The notes under the pieces were generated by a model, which worked only from the letters and a program-made list of their open reading frames with translations, was not told the DNA's origin and made no database searches. The translations under genes and the position numbers were made by a program. From Grimontia kaedaensis (GTDB lineage: Bacteria; Pseudomonadota; Gammaproteobacteria; Enterobacterales; Vibrionaceae), in contig NZ_CP082275.1 of NCBI RefSeq assembly GCF_023746615.1, positions 2,046,001 to 2,110,000 of the forward strand: a DNA stretch of 64,000 nt. The letters are read 5' to 3'. Positions 54,213 through 60,830 of this stretch are shown piece after piece. The first letter of the stretch is position 1. Each line of letters starts with the position of its first letter.

Positions 54213-54404
54213 TTACAAACTAACATCGTGTAGAGTGCCTCCACCAGAGACTTCACCGATAGAGTTTTCCGAGAGAATCTCATCGAGAGGATATTCATAT
54301 ATCTCACTTCTGTGCATTGGCTGGATACGAGCATTTATCGTAACCACAATATATTGAGGTTCAATTCCGATTTTGTCTTCATTTCTCTTGAATAATCCGA
54401 ACAA
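54213..54404 (-). CDS. Small cassette protein (63 aa), possibly truncated
   Basis: The likely start is TTG at 54404 (LFGLFKRNEDK), with AAGGAG eight bases upstream and the attC core just before it. The longer frame to 54449 runs through the attC. The protein has one predicted beta-rich core (PQYIVVTINARIQPM) and ends GEVSGGGTLHDVSL. The VSGGGT turn looks like the middle of a longer domain, so the gene may be truncated. Only 25 bases, including a core-like TATAACA, separate it from the kinase-like gene; a complete attC is missing there. Family not recognised. Confidence 0.55.
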   Translation of the reverse strand: MFGLFKRNEDKIGIEPQYIVVTINARIQPMHRSEIYEYPLDEILSENSIGEVSGGGTLHDVSL

Positions 54405-54422
54405 TGCTCGATCTCCTTGTGT

Positions 54423-54489
54423 GGCTAACACCTGGCTATGGGGCTGCATTGAGCGCAGCGTAATGCAGTCCTAGCAGCCACTTGTTACG
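54423..54489 (-). repeat. attC site
   Basis: On the - strand it starts CGTAACAAGTGG, has an internal stem (GGACTGCATT / AATGCAGCCC around GCGCTC), and ends GGTGTTAGCC. About 67 bp, short-type attC, between two cassette genes. Confidence 0.75.
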
Positions 54490-55090
54490 TGCTGATTTTG
54501 CACAGATGTTTGATTGTTTTTTCATGTTCTTTACCCACCAAGCCGACATCTTGATGAAAAAGAAATCCAGACCTCTTAACTTTGGCCGCTTCAAGTGCCT
54601 TTTGTGCTTCTGAGCCATCGTTATTGATTAAAGCTTTAGACGCATGCCACTTATAATGGTCAAGTGGAAACGTAAGCCTATCAAGATGCTCATGCAATAC
54701 ACTTAGTGCGTTAGCGTACTCATTTTCTATTTTTTGAGTTGCCACCAAATATGGATAATCAAGGTACACCCCTGTTCGATAGTTTGGAGAATCCTTTTCT
54801 CTTTCAAGTATCTCTTTAAAGGTGGCTATACATCCTTCGAGATCATTTAGCGCGATAAATGCATTTGCTTTTGCTAAGAGCGCTCGAACGTCTTCAAATT
54901 TGTCTTTTCTGGATTCGAAGTATTCATTAACCAAACGAATGGATATCTCTGGATGCTTATCAGCCAAAGTCAGAGCCTGGATTACCAAATACTGATCTCG
55001 TTGCGTTCTTGCTCGTTTCAACCTCGAGTAGAAGTGCTCTTCGATAGATTTGTTCCAATCTTTATTTCTATACCAATCGTCAGATGACAC
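54485..55090 (-). CDS. Hypothetical helical-repeat protein (cassette gene)
   Basis: A 201-residue protein starting at GTG 55090 with AAGGGAG upstream. It is strongly helical with TPR-like spacing (YLVIQALTLADKHPEISIRL, DVRALLAKANAFIALNDLEG, KALINNDGSEAQKALEAAKV). It has no signal peptide or membrane segment. TPR-like folds mediate protein contacts, but no specific role can be read. It sits between two attC sites as a single-gene cassette. Confidence 0.7.
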   Translation of the reverse strand: MSSDDWYRNKDWNKSIEEHFYSRLKRARTQRDQYLVIQALTLADKHPEISIRLVNEYFESRKDKFEDVRALLAKANAFIALNDLEGCIATFKEILEREKDSPNYRTGVYLDYPYLVATQKIENEYANALSVLHEHLDRLTFPLDHYKWHASKALINNDGSEAQKALEAAKVKRSGFLFHQDVGLVGKEHEKTIKHLCKIST

Positions 55091-55105
55091 GATGCTCCCT
55101 TAGCA

Positions 55106-55220
55106 CGTAACGTTAGAATAACGGGCGTTTACTAGCCCAAACTGATTGAAACTACTGAATCACAGAGTTTCTAAGAAAAAATGTATGAGTAAACATCCTT
55201 CGTTCATTCGTTTGTTATGT
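55106..55220 (-). repeat. attC site, nearly identical to the one at 59067-59183
   Basis: On the - strand it runs from ACATAACAAACG through GGATGTTTACTC and the pairing arm GAGTAAAC-like GGGCTAGTAAACGCCCGTTA, to AACGTTACG. The arm shared with the site at 59067 includes GGGCGTTTACTAGCCCAAAC and the bases after it. Confidence 0.8.
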
Positions 55221-55764
55221 TTATCAGCTCAGTGCGTCCCCAAAAACCTTTGCTCGCATATTCTACAGTCCAACCTCGGCGCTTTAACTCTTTAGTAATA
55301 ATCCTATTCGAAATGCCATGCCCAAAAACAGAAACGTTTTCATGCTCACAGGCTTTGGCAATAATTAGGTCTAACGCTGAAATAGCACGCTTACGGCCGG
55401 TTTTATAAGACTCACTTTTACCCGATATACCTAAAAACCAACACAAACGAGCAATAACCAACCAATTATTAACTGACATCGAAAACGGTAGCTTTAGTCT
55501 AGGAATATCCATTTCTCTCAAGTCACCTAAAACTAGATCCGCTCTCTTCCCCAAACATATTTCTGCTGAGTGTAGGGAGCGATTCAGGTCACTAGAAAAT
55601 GTATAGCTGTTATGGAGTTTTTCGTTTAGTTCTTGGGGTGGAAGGCTGTCTGGGCAAACAAACGATCGATTGTAGGCTCGAACCCACTTAGCGAAACCAA
55701 CAGCCTTAACTCTAGGGTTTGAGCTTGCGACAGGCCTCCCATGTCTAACCAATGTAATTCTCAC
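55204..55764 (-). CDS. Histidine phosphatase-fold protein (cassette gene)
   Basis: A 186-residue phosphoglycerate-mutase-like protein. The best start is GTG at 55764 (VRITLVRHGRP), with GGAGG four bases upstream; a longer frame to 55791 reads through the attC edge. The phosphohistidine motif is LVRHGRP, Arg/Ser positions occur in FSSDLNRSLHSAE, the acid residue is likely in LREMDIPRLKLP and the second His is in VFGHGISNR. All catalytic features of the family are present, so it is probably an active phosphatase on an unknown substrate. Single-gene cassette. Confidence 0.82.
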   Translation of the reverse strand: MRITLVRHGRPVASSNPRVKAVGFAKWVRAYNRSFVCPDSLPPQELNEKLHNSYTFSSDLNRSLHSAEICLGKRADLVLGDLREMDIPRLKLPFSMSVNNWLVIARLCWFLGISGKSESYKTGRKRAISALDLIIAKACEHENVSVFGHGISNRIITKELKRRGWTVEYASKGFWGRTELINITNE

Positions 55765-55788
55765 CAAGCCTCCTTTACCGTGGATAAA

Positions 55789-55913
55789 CATAACGCCTTG
55801 TTAAGGGGTGAGCAACGCAATACCGATGCTGCCACATACCACCCTAATCACTAAAACCAACGCATAGTAAAAATGCCACGCGTTGCGAATCCCTCTTGAA
55901 CAATTTGTTATAC
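55789..55913 (-). repeat. attC site, classical VCR type (~125 bp)
   Basis: On the - strand: GTATAACAAATTGTTCAAGAG, GGATTCGCAACGCGTGGC, then after the loop TGCGTTGCTCACCCCTTAAC and AAGGCGTTATG. Arm sequences and length match Vibrio cholerae-type repeats closely. Confidence 0.9.
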
Positions 55914-55971
55914 AAAAACCTACAGCGCGTAGGCTACCCACTAAATCCTAGTGAATGTACTTTAATATCAA

Positions 55972-56187
55972 TTACTTTGATTTCTGTCGTTTAGCCCATT
56001 CTTCTGAGGCATCCCCCATTGTCAAACCTATGGCATTGTTAATCCAATTCATGAAATCACGATCAAACTTAAAATTTTCGCCAAACTTTGATTTGAAATA
56101 TCTGCGAACATTCTGAGTCGTTTTATAGCTATCTGTAATTATGGTGCTGTCATCAATATGATTTTTATGCCAATCAACCTTATCCAT
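55972..56187 (-). CDS. DUF6434-like small protein (cassette gene)
   Basis: A 71-residue protein starting at ATG 56187. WHKNHIDDSTIITDSYK, TQNVRRYFKSKFGENFKF and FMNWINNAIGLTMGDASEEW resemble the small DUF6434 domain (often linked to SAP-type proteins) from memory. Function unknown. It is basic in the centre and soluble. It lies between two attC sites, with the attC core 20 bases upstream of the start. Confidence 0.7.
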   Translation of the reverse strand: MDKVDWHKNHIDDSTIITDSYKTTQNVRRYFKSKFGENFKFDRDFMNWINNAIGLTMGDASEEWAKRQKSK

Positions 56188-56206
56188 GGTTTTGAAATCT
56201 CCTTTT

Positions 56207-56298
56207 GTATAACGTCGTTAGCAGTTGCAGACAAAGTTGGCGGGCTTTTGGAACAAAAGCATGACAACTTTGGCTGTCGACTGCCTGACCTTGTTAGG
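56207..56298 (-). repeat. attC site
   Basis: On the - strand it begins CCCTAACAAGGTCAGGCAG, contains the pairing arms CAAAGTTG / CAACTTTG, and ends GCTAACGACGTTATAC. About 92 bp. Confidence 0.8.
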
Positions 56299-56299
56299 G

Positions 56300-56746
56300 C
56301 TAATCCCACATTTCATCATCTTCTAGATACTCTAAAGTCGCCAGATCAAAATAAGCGCACACATTATTTATGGCCATAACCTTGTGTAATTCTACATCTC
56401 TAAACGATGACGATTGAAGACCTTTTCGTAACCAAGCTGCAACCTCAAGATCGGTGAGCTTTGAAATCTCATCGAGATGTTCTGAATCTGTGTAATCGCT
56501 AAGAATATCATCCAATAACGGATTCAATTCCTTAGTCTGGGGAAACTCATGATCAGTTTCATTGGCATCATTAGTCATATAACTGAAATTCAGACTGTAT
56601 CTATGGCCCAACGGAATCCATATTACGATCTTGTCTGCAGTTTCAGGGATACCATGTTCAAAAATCGAATTCAGCACAGACACGAGATTATCTAATTCAG
56701 AGTCTAGCTTTCTTCTGACAGAGTTTATGGCAGTGGAATATTCCAT
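56300..56746 (-). CDS. Hypothetical protein (cassette gene)
   Basis: A 148-residue acidic protein starting at ATG 56746. An N-terminal helical part (INSVRRKLDSELDNLVSVLN) is followed by a strand-rich centre (KIVIWIPLGHRYSLNFSY) and a C-terminal helical part ending LEYLEDDEMWD. It has no signal or membrane segment. I do not recognise the family. It is flanked by an attC downstream and, upstream, by the attC that the IS3 element has split. Confidence 0.65.
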   Translation of the reverse strand: MEYSTAINSVRRKLDSELDNLVSVLNSIFEHGIPETADKIVIWIPLGHRYSLNFSYMTNDANETDHEFPQTKELNPLLDDILSDYTDSEHLDEISKLTDLEVAAWLRKGLQSSSFRDVELHKVMAINNVCAYFDLATLEYLEDDEMWD

Positions 56747-56757
56747 GTCGTATCGCG

Positions 56758-56859
56758 CCCTAACGCCAAATTAAGGTGTGAACAACGCTAACACCTTAGC
56801 TAAACCATTGTGCCATAAACACTAAACTGGCTTGAAGTGAAAGCACCAAGCGTTGTGAG
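56758..56859 (-). repeat. attC site, 3' part (split by IS3 element)
   Basis: On the - strand from the IS edge: CTCACAACGCTTGGTGC, a loop, GGTGTTAGCGTTGTTCACAC, CTTAATTTGGCGTTAGGGC. Its 5' arm is found at 58122-58148 on the other side of the IS. Joining the two restores matching arms. Confidence 0.8.
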
Positions 56860-56893
56860 TGATGTTCCCCCGATTAAGCGGACACCTAATTAC

Positions 56894-57781
56894 CTAAATC
56901 TGTTGTTTCTCAAACGCTATTGGAGATACATAACCGATACTCCCATGGAGTCGTGTTCGGTTGTAAAAGTAATCAATGTATCGCCGGAGTTTCTCTTCAA
57001 GCTGCACCAAACTTCCAATAAACGCATCCTTAATTAATTCGCCTTTCAGCGTTTTGAAGAAGGACTCCACTTCCGCGTTATCTGTGCAATGACCAGGACG
57101 ATTCATACTTTGCATTGCACCGATACTGCTCAGGTAATGACGTACTCGATCCGCGCAATATTCACGACCTCTATCTGTATGGAATAATAACCCTTGCTTA
57201 GGCTTCCTAGCTCTCACCGCCTTCGTGATTGCGAGCATGGTCAAGTCCGTGTCTAGTCGATGACTTAAAGCCCAACCCACAATTTTCCGCGAACATAAAT
57301 CGATGACAACGGCTAAGTATCCCCACTTGTTGCCGACTCGAATGTAGGTCACGTCCGACGACCATTGCTGGTTAATTTTTAAGGGCTTAGACAACTCTCT
57401 ACGACGATTTTTGAGCCCTTTGAAGAACGCTCTACTTTTGTTTCGACGGCGATAGACTCTGTCAACGCGTGTCTTTAATCCGGCCTCTTTCATCAGGCGA
57501 GCTACGCGTTTCTTACCCACTCTGACGCCTTCCTGCTTCAACGCTTCGTGTATTTTCGGGCTACCATATCTGCCTTCACTACGTTTGTGCAAAAGCGCTA
57601 TTCTTTCGCCCAGCACCTTGTCTATCTGTGCATGCTTAGATACACCACGTTGCAACCACGCGTAGTAGCCACTACGTGACACCCTAAGGTGCAGGCACAT
57701 TAACTTCACAGAATACACACCAGTGAACGCTTTTATGAATCGGAAGGCTTGCGCCTTTGTTCTGCTTGAAATCGTTGCCAC
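56894..57781 (-). CDS. IS3-family transposase OrfB (DDE integrase domain)
   Basis: A 295-residue catalytic part of the transposase. The frame opens at GTG 57781 inside the overlap with orfA; the functional product is probably an OrfAB fusion made by a -1 frameshift near CTAAAGAAG. HTH_21-type segment SVKLMCLHLRVSRSGYYAWL is followed by the rve domain with DDE residues in WSSDVTYIRV, FHTDRGREY and DNAEVESFFKTLKGE. It is complete to FNRTRLHGSIGY-like YNRTRLHGSIGYVSP, so the element may be active. Confidence 0.92.
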   Translation of the reverse strand: MATISSRTKAQAFRFIKAFTGVYSVKLMCLHLRVSRSGYYAWLQRGVSKHAQIDKVLGERIALLHKRSEGRYGSPKIHEALKQEGVRVGKKRVARLMKEAGLKTRVDRVYRRRNKSRAFFKGLKNRRRELSKPLKINQQWSSDVTYIRVGNKWGYLAVVIDLCSRKIVGWALSHRLDTDLTMLAITKAVRARKPKQGLLFHTDRGREYCADRVRHYLSSIGAMQSMNRPGHCTDNAEVESFFKTLKGELIKDAFIGSLVQLEEKLRRYIDYFYNRTRLHGSIGYVSPIAFEKQQI

Positions 57782-58068
57782 TTCTTTAGGATGTCATTTT
57801 CCTCTTCAAGCTCTGCAATACGCTGTTTTAATGCAGATATTTCGTCTTGTGATTTTGGCTTATTCTGCGATTTTGGAGGGACTTTAGGCATACCAAACAC
57901 TCCATCTAGGTAAGCCCGTCGCCACTTCGAAAGCATAAACGGATGGATATCTAATGCTTCTGCAACTGACTTGACTGTGCGGTGACTTTGAAAGCTCCAC
58001 TCCACCGCTTTACGTTTAAAGTCTAGTGAATATTCCGCTGTCTTTTTTCCTGATTTGTAGGCTGGCAT
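57733..58068 (-). CDS. IS3-family transposase OrfA
   Basis: A 111-residue DNA-binding subunit starting at ATG 58068 (MPAYKSGKKTAEYSLDFK) with GAGGGG upstream; the longer frame to 58161 runs out of the IS into the cassette. It has an HTH_Tnp_1 helix-turn-helix (VKSVAEALDIHPFMLSKWRR) and a leucine-zipper-like coil (ISALKQRIAELEEENDILKK). It overlaps orfB by 49 bases. Confidence 0.9.
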   Translation of the reverse strand: MPAYKSGKKTAEYSLDFKRKAVEWSFQSHRTVKSVAEALDIHPFMLSKWRRAYLDGVFGMPKVPPKSQNKPKSQDEISALKQRIAELEEENDILKKWQRFQAEQRRKPSDS

Positions 58069-58121
58069 AAGGCCCCCCTCTATGGACTGAAATGTGTGTC
58101 CACTAAATCGGGGGAGGTTCA

Positions 58122-58148
58122 GAATCACTCTTAAATTTATTGTTAGCC
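58122..58148 (-). repeat. attC site, 5' part (split by IS3 element)
   Basis: On the - strand: GGCTAACAATAAATTTAAGA then GTGATTC. This mirrors GAACAACGC...CTTAATTTGGCGTTAG on the far side of the IS, showing that the two pieces were one attC of about 125 bp. Confidence 0.78.
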
Positions 58149-58628
58149 GTACATTGCCCAACGGAAATACGGACGCTGACCATCCATCCGTTCAACTTCT
58201 GCGCCTAACTTTTTGTAAAACTCGTGTGCTTTGGTGTTATGTGGACTAGCTGTCCAAGAAATATGAGAAGTTAATGACTTTTGAGCTTCCGTTTTCAAAG
58301 CATGCATAAGTTCTGCACCGTATCCCTTTGACCGATGATTACTAACAACTAGAAGATCATCAAGCCAAATAGACGGTTCACCGCGAAAGGATGAATAACG
58401 ATAATGAAACAAGGCGAAACCCTGAACTTCACCATCGACTTCCAATAGCAAAGCGTGGGCAAACGGATAGTCACCAAATAAGGTTCGTTCTATCTTTTCT
58501 TTCGTCGTGGAGATTTCACCGTCGAATCCTTTCATACTTCGGTCAAACTCAGCTTTGTGTCCAATAAGTTCTAGCAACTTACTGGAGTCTTCCTTGATCG
58601 CTTTCCTTACGTTCACTTTGTTCTCCAT
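58143..58628 (-). CDS. GNAT-family N-acetyltransferase (cassette gene)
   Basis: A 161-residue acetyltransferase starting at ATG 58628. Motif A with the acetyl-CoA pyrophosphate loop is LLVVSNHRSKGYGAELMHAL. Motif B is NTKAHEFYKKLGAEV, and the preceding strand IWLDDLLVV fits. GNATs acetylate amines on small molecules or proteins; those on cassettes include resistance and toxin-like enzymes, but the substrate here is unknown. An attC follows, now split by the IS, and another precedes. Confidence 0.88.
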   Translation of the reverse strand: MENKVNVRKAIKEDSSKLLELIGHKAEFDRSMKGFDGEISTTKEKIERTLFGDYPFAHALLLEVDGEVQGFALFHYRYSSFRGEPSIWLDDLLVVSNHRSKGYGAELMHALKTEAQKSLTSHISWTASPHNTKAHEFYKKLGAEVERMDGQRPYFRWAMYG

Positions 58629-58648
58629 AACTCAAGTTTCCGGTTGTC

Positions 58649-58771
58649 GGCTAACGTTGCAGTAACGGGCGCTTACCAAACCGCCCAAAACTGCTTTAAT
58701 CCTTGGTATTCACAACACTTTCAAAAGCTGCTGCATTGAGAAAGCGTCCACGTTAATTGCCTTTGTTATGT
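58649..58771 (-). repeat. attC site
   Basis: On the - strand: ACATAACAAAGGCAATTAAC, GTGGACGC, a loop, then GGTAAGCGCCCGTTACTGCA and ACGTTAGCC. About 123 bp, VCR-like. Confidence 0.82.
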
Positions 58772-58780
58772 TACGTATCA

Positions 58781-59050
58781 TTAAACATCTTCAATTGTTA
58801 CTGCACCGAAAACGCCGGAGAGTTGCTCTAGAAAATAACCAAGAAAACTAAAGTAATCCCCAGAGCGATGGCAATACAACCCTTTACTAACAATTCTGAT
58901 TTCAAACATCATTTTGCAGCCTTCAAACTCTGAAACTGTCCAAAGATCCTTTTCAAATTGAAGCCTTACTGTTTTATTAAGATTATTAATAAATGATTGA
59001 ATTTCTTCTGTGCTTTGATATTCAAATTCGAATGTTTGAGCTAAGCCCAC
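58781..59050 (-). CDS. Hypothetical protein (cassette gene)
   Basis: An 89-residue protein starting at GTG 59050 with GAGGAGAG upstream, 17 bases after an attC core, the normal position for a cassette gene. FEYQSTEEIQSFINNLNKTV and a strand-rich centre (CKMMFEIRIVSKGLYCH) suggest an alpha/beta fold. No signal or membrane segment. Family not recognised. Confidence 0.68.
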   Translation of the reverse strand: MGLAQTFEFEYQSTEEIQSFINNLNKTVRLQFEKDLWTVSEFEGCKMMFEIRIVSKGLYCHRSGDYFSFLGYFLEQLSGVFGAVTIEDV

Positions 59051-59066
59051 AATCTCTCCTCAGTAA

Positions 59067-59183
59067 CATAACGTCAGCATAACGGGCGTTTACTAGCCCA
59101 AACTGATTGAAACACCTAAATCACAGTATTTCTATGAAAAATGCGCCACGAGTAAACGTCCCTCGTTCATGCTCTTGTTATGT
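59067..59183 (-). repeat. attC site
   Basis: On the - strand: ACATAACAAGAGCATGAACG, AGGGACGTTTACTCG, a loop, then GGGCTAGTAAACGCCCGTTA and TGC. It is nearly the same as the attC at 55106-55220 in its 3' arm. Confidence 0.85.
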
Positions 59184-59585
59184 TCAATGCCTACTATGCC
59201 ACCTAGTCATTTCTGTAACGGTACTTGCATATACTTTGCTGCTCGTCACTATTCTCGATGACAAATCAAAATGGAACATTACCACTTTGTTTTTATGACT
59301 TTTTACTTTGTCAGTGTCGATTTTTACAGTGAGGTAGGCTTCGGTCAAATGTGACAAATCGATGTTGTCTCTGGCTGCGCTTTCTTTTAGCCACTGAGAA
59401 ATCTCTACAGCAATCCATAGCTCAATGTTCCCAACTAATGAGTGAGTCGCAGAACCTTTTAGGATGTCAATGTCGATAACACCATTTGGTAGCTCAGAAA
59501 GTGCTTCAAGATCATCGCCCATTCTCCATCCAGCGAATATCTTGGGAATTACATCAACGTAATGATTGAGCCGTTTTCTCCTCAT
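59184..59585 (-). CDS. Hypothetical protein (cassette gene)
   Basis: A 133-residue protein starting at ATG 59585 (MRRKRLNHYVDV). It contains WRMGDDLEALSELPNGVIDI, SLVGNIELWIAVEISQWLKE and a strand-rich end with the repeated-strand look of LTVKIDTDKVKSHK, NKVVMFHFDLSSRIVT. Soluble; no recognised family. A core-like GTTATGTTC lies just upstream and a typical attC directly downstream, so it is the first cassette visible from this end. Confidence 0.65.
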   Translation of the reverse strand: MRRKRLNHYVDVIPKIFAGWRMGDDLEALSELPNGVIDIDILKGSATHSLVGNIELWIAVEISQWLKESAARDNIDLSHLTEAYLTVKIDTDKVKSHKNKVVMFHFDLSSRIVTSSKVYASTVTEMTRWHSRH

Positions 59586-59760
59586 TTTTCACCTTGAACA
59601 TAACAGCTTATTAGCGGGCAACTTGCCCGTTTAGTGCAAACCCGGGACGCCCGATTAGTCCGCTTACACTTGTGCCAGCTTACCATATAGCCGCGTAAAA
59701 TTAGTGAGTTGAGTTTTATGGTTGCAACTTGAATGGGAGAAAACGGGCGTCCCGTACTAA
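59586..59760. repeat. Array boundary with 11-bp inverted repeat
   Basis: A core-like ACATAACAG (59594-59602) lies beside the inverted pair AACGGGCAA/TTGCCCG. Further on, CGGGACGCCCG (59643-59653) and its exact complement CGGGCGTCCCG (59744-59754) are 101 bases apart and followed by a shared ACTAAA. This may be a diverged or unusual attC, or the edge of the integron. No gene between 59586 and 60138 is convincing; a 60-codon ORF at 59847 carries the heptamer repeat GCAACAC x3 and looks non-coding. Confidence 0.45.
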
Positions 59761-60138
59761 AAACCAGCTCATTTTTACTATATCCATCTCACTGTGTATT
59801 TATACAGATGAAATGCAAAAGAAAAATTTAGACTTTGTGAGATGATTTGAGCGGTCGGATGGTCGAAGCGCTAACTTACTTTGGGGCAAAAACGACTAAC
59901 GCTACCGCCCTTAGCTTCTCAGCACGCAACACGCAACACGCAACACGCCATTACTGTCTAAAACTTTTGGCGACAATGCACTACAAGGTGCATAAATCGA
60001 AACTTAATTTTGATCGCATGGAGAGTTGAGTGGGGAGATTTTGTTCAAATATATGAGGTGCCTGCAAAATGAGAGGGTCGGCTTCTCTTAGTTATCGATC
60101 GCTGTTCAAACTTTTGGTATCCCAGCGTTACTAGTAGG

Positions 60139-60327
60139 TTATATCACTTCCAAGTGAAGTAGCTCTGCGTTGTTATCGATAACAAGTTTCACAGCTATGA
60201 TGACGAAGATTAGGAATAGGTTTCTAATTTTGAATTGAAGTTTAGTCAGGCCGTACAAGAATTTGACCGAATTAATGGCCGCAAAGACGAAAAATGCCAT
60301 TACTATAAATACAAGAAAAAAACCCAA
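60139..60327 (-). CDS. Small membrane protein or its remnant
   Basis: A frame open from 60327 (TTG) encodes 62 residues with two hydrophobic segments (FFLVFIVMAFFVFAAINSV and IRNLFLIFVIIAVKLVI). The same frame stays open upstream as KPDEKSKQWNSLG to a TAA, and an ATG in the next frame just upstream would give MTSPNH, so the N-terminus may be broken by a one-base shift near 60360-60370. There is no good ribosome-binding site. It may be a decayed gene; family not recognised. Confidence 0.35.
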   Translation of the reverse strand: MGFFLVFIVMAFFVFAAINSVKFLYGLTKLQFKIRNLFLIFVIIAVKLVIDNNAELLHLEVI

Positions 60328-60466
60328 AGAATTCCATTGCTTTGATTTCTCATCCGGCTTAAGTGATTAGGGCTCGTCATTTTAATTCTGTTTCTAAATT
60401 TAACATCTCAACCTTTCAGCACCAACAACTGCTAGAATAAAAGCACTTTCCTTTTCAGAGATAACC

Positions 60467-60652
60467 ATGACAACCACAACACCTAAGAGCCGCACTGACT
60501 GGCTCATCTTCTTCCGCCGTGCAAAGAACATAGATACATTGGATTTGATGCTGCATGGCGCATTGAAGAAGCTCAATACACTTGCCGAACAGGCTGATGC
60601 CATACTTGGTCATGAAGCCAGGTTGAATGAGCTGGAGGGCCCAGGTAGATAA
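60467..60652 (+). CDS. Hha/YmoA-family-like small protein
   Basis: A 61-residue protein whose core, RTDWLIFFRRAKNIDTLDLM, aligns with the Hha/YmoA signature (TDYLMRLRRCQTIDTLE), and whose second half (LAEQADAILGHEARLNEL) aligns with the AVFYSAADHRLAEL part. Family members bind H-NS and tune silencing of acquired DNA. It stands alone, next to a cassette array and IS element. The ribosome-binding site is weak (AGAG), and the C-terminal helix seen in Hha is missing. The family call is by eye. Confidence 0.55.
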   Translation: MTTTTPKSRTDWLIFFRRAKNIDTLDLMLHGALKKLNTLAEQADAILGHEARLNELEGPGR

Positions 60653-60830
60653 GTTGATAGCCCACCCACTAAACAGGTTGAAAAGTTGAATAAGAAATTC
60701 AGCCAGTGCCCCATTTAGAGGAAACGCGAAGAACAAATTTTTTAAGTTCAACACATTAAATACTTACAGTGATTTATAAACTTGCTATAACTCCCCTACT
60801 TGCTGACAAAACAACCAATAACACAACGAT

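Larger units (their letters stand above)
56860..58121 (-). mobile_element. IS3-family insertion sequence (1262 bp)
   Basis: The element is bounded by 26-bp imperfect inverted repeats: left TGATGTTCCCCCGATTAAGC then GGACAC, right (read inward) TGAACCTCCCCCGATTTAGT then GGACAC, 19 or more matches of 26. It contains orfA and orfB in the usual overlapping, frameshifted arrangement. Flanking triplets are TTC and CTC on the - strand, so a target duplication is not clear. It interrupts an integron attC site. Confidence 0.88.

Noticed and set aside
53231..59760. The cassette region as a toxin-antitoxin or phage-defence island
   Set aside because: Genes are single, separated by attC-like sites and include no recognisable toxin-antitoxin pair or defence nuclease; the integron-cassette reading explains the layout.
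59847..60029. A 60-codon + strand frame near the array edge
   Set aside because: It spans the GCAACAC tandem repeat, has no ribosome-binding site and an unlikely composition.
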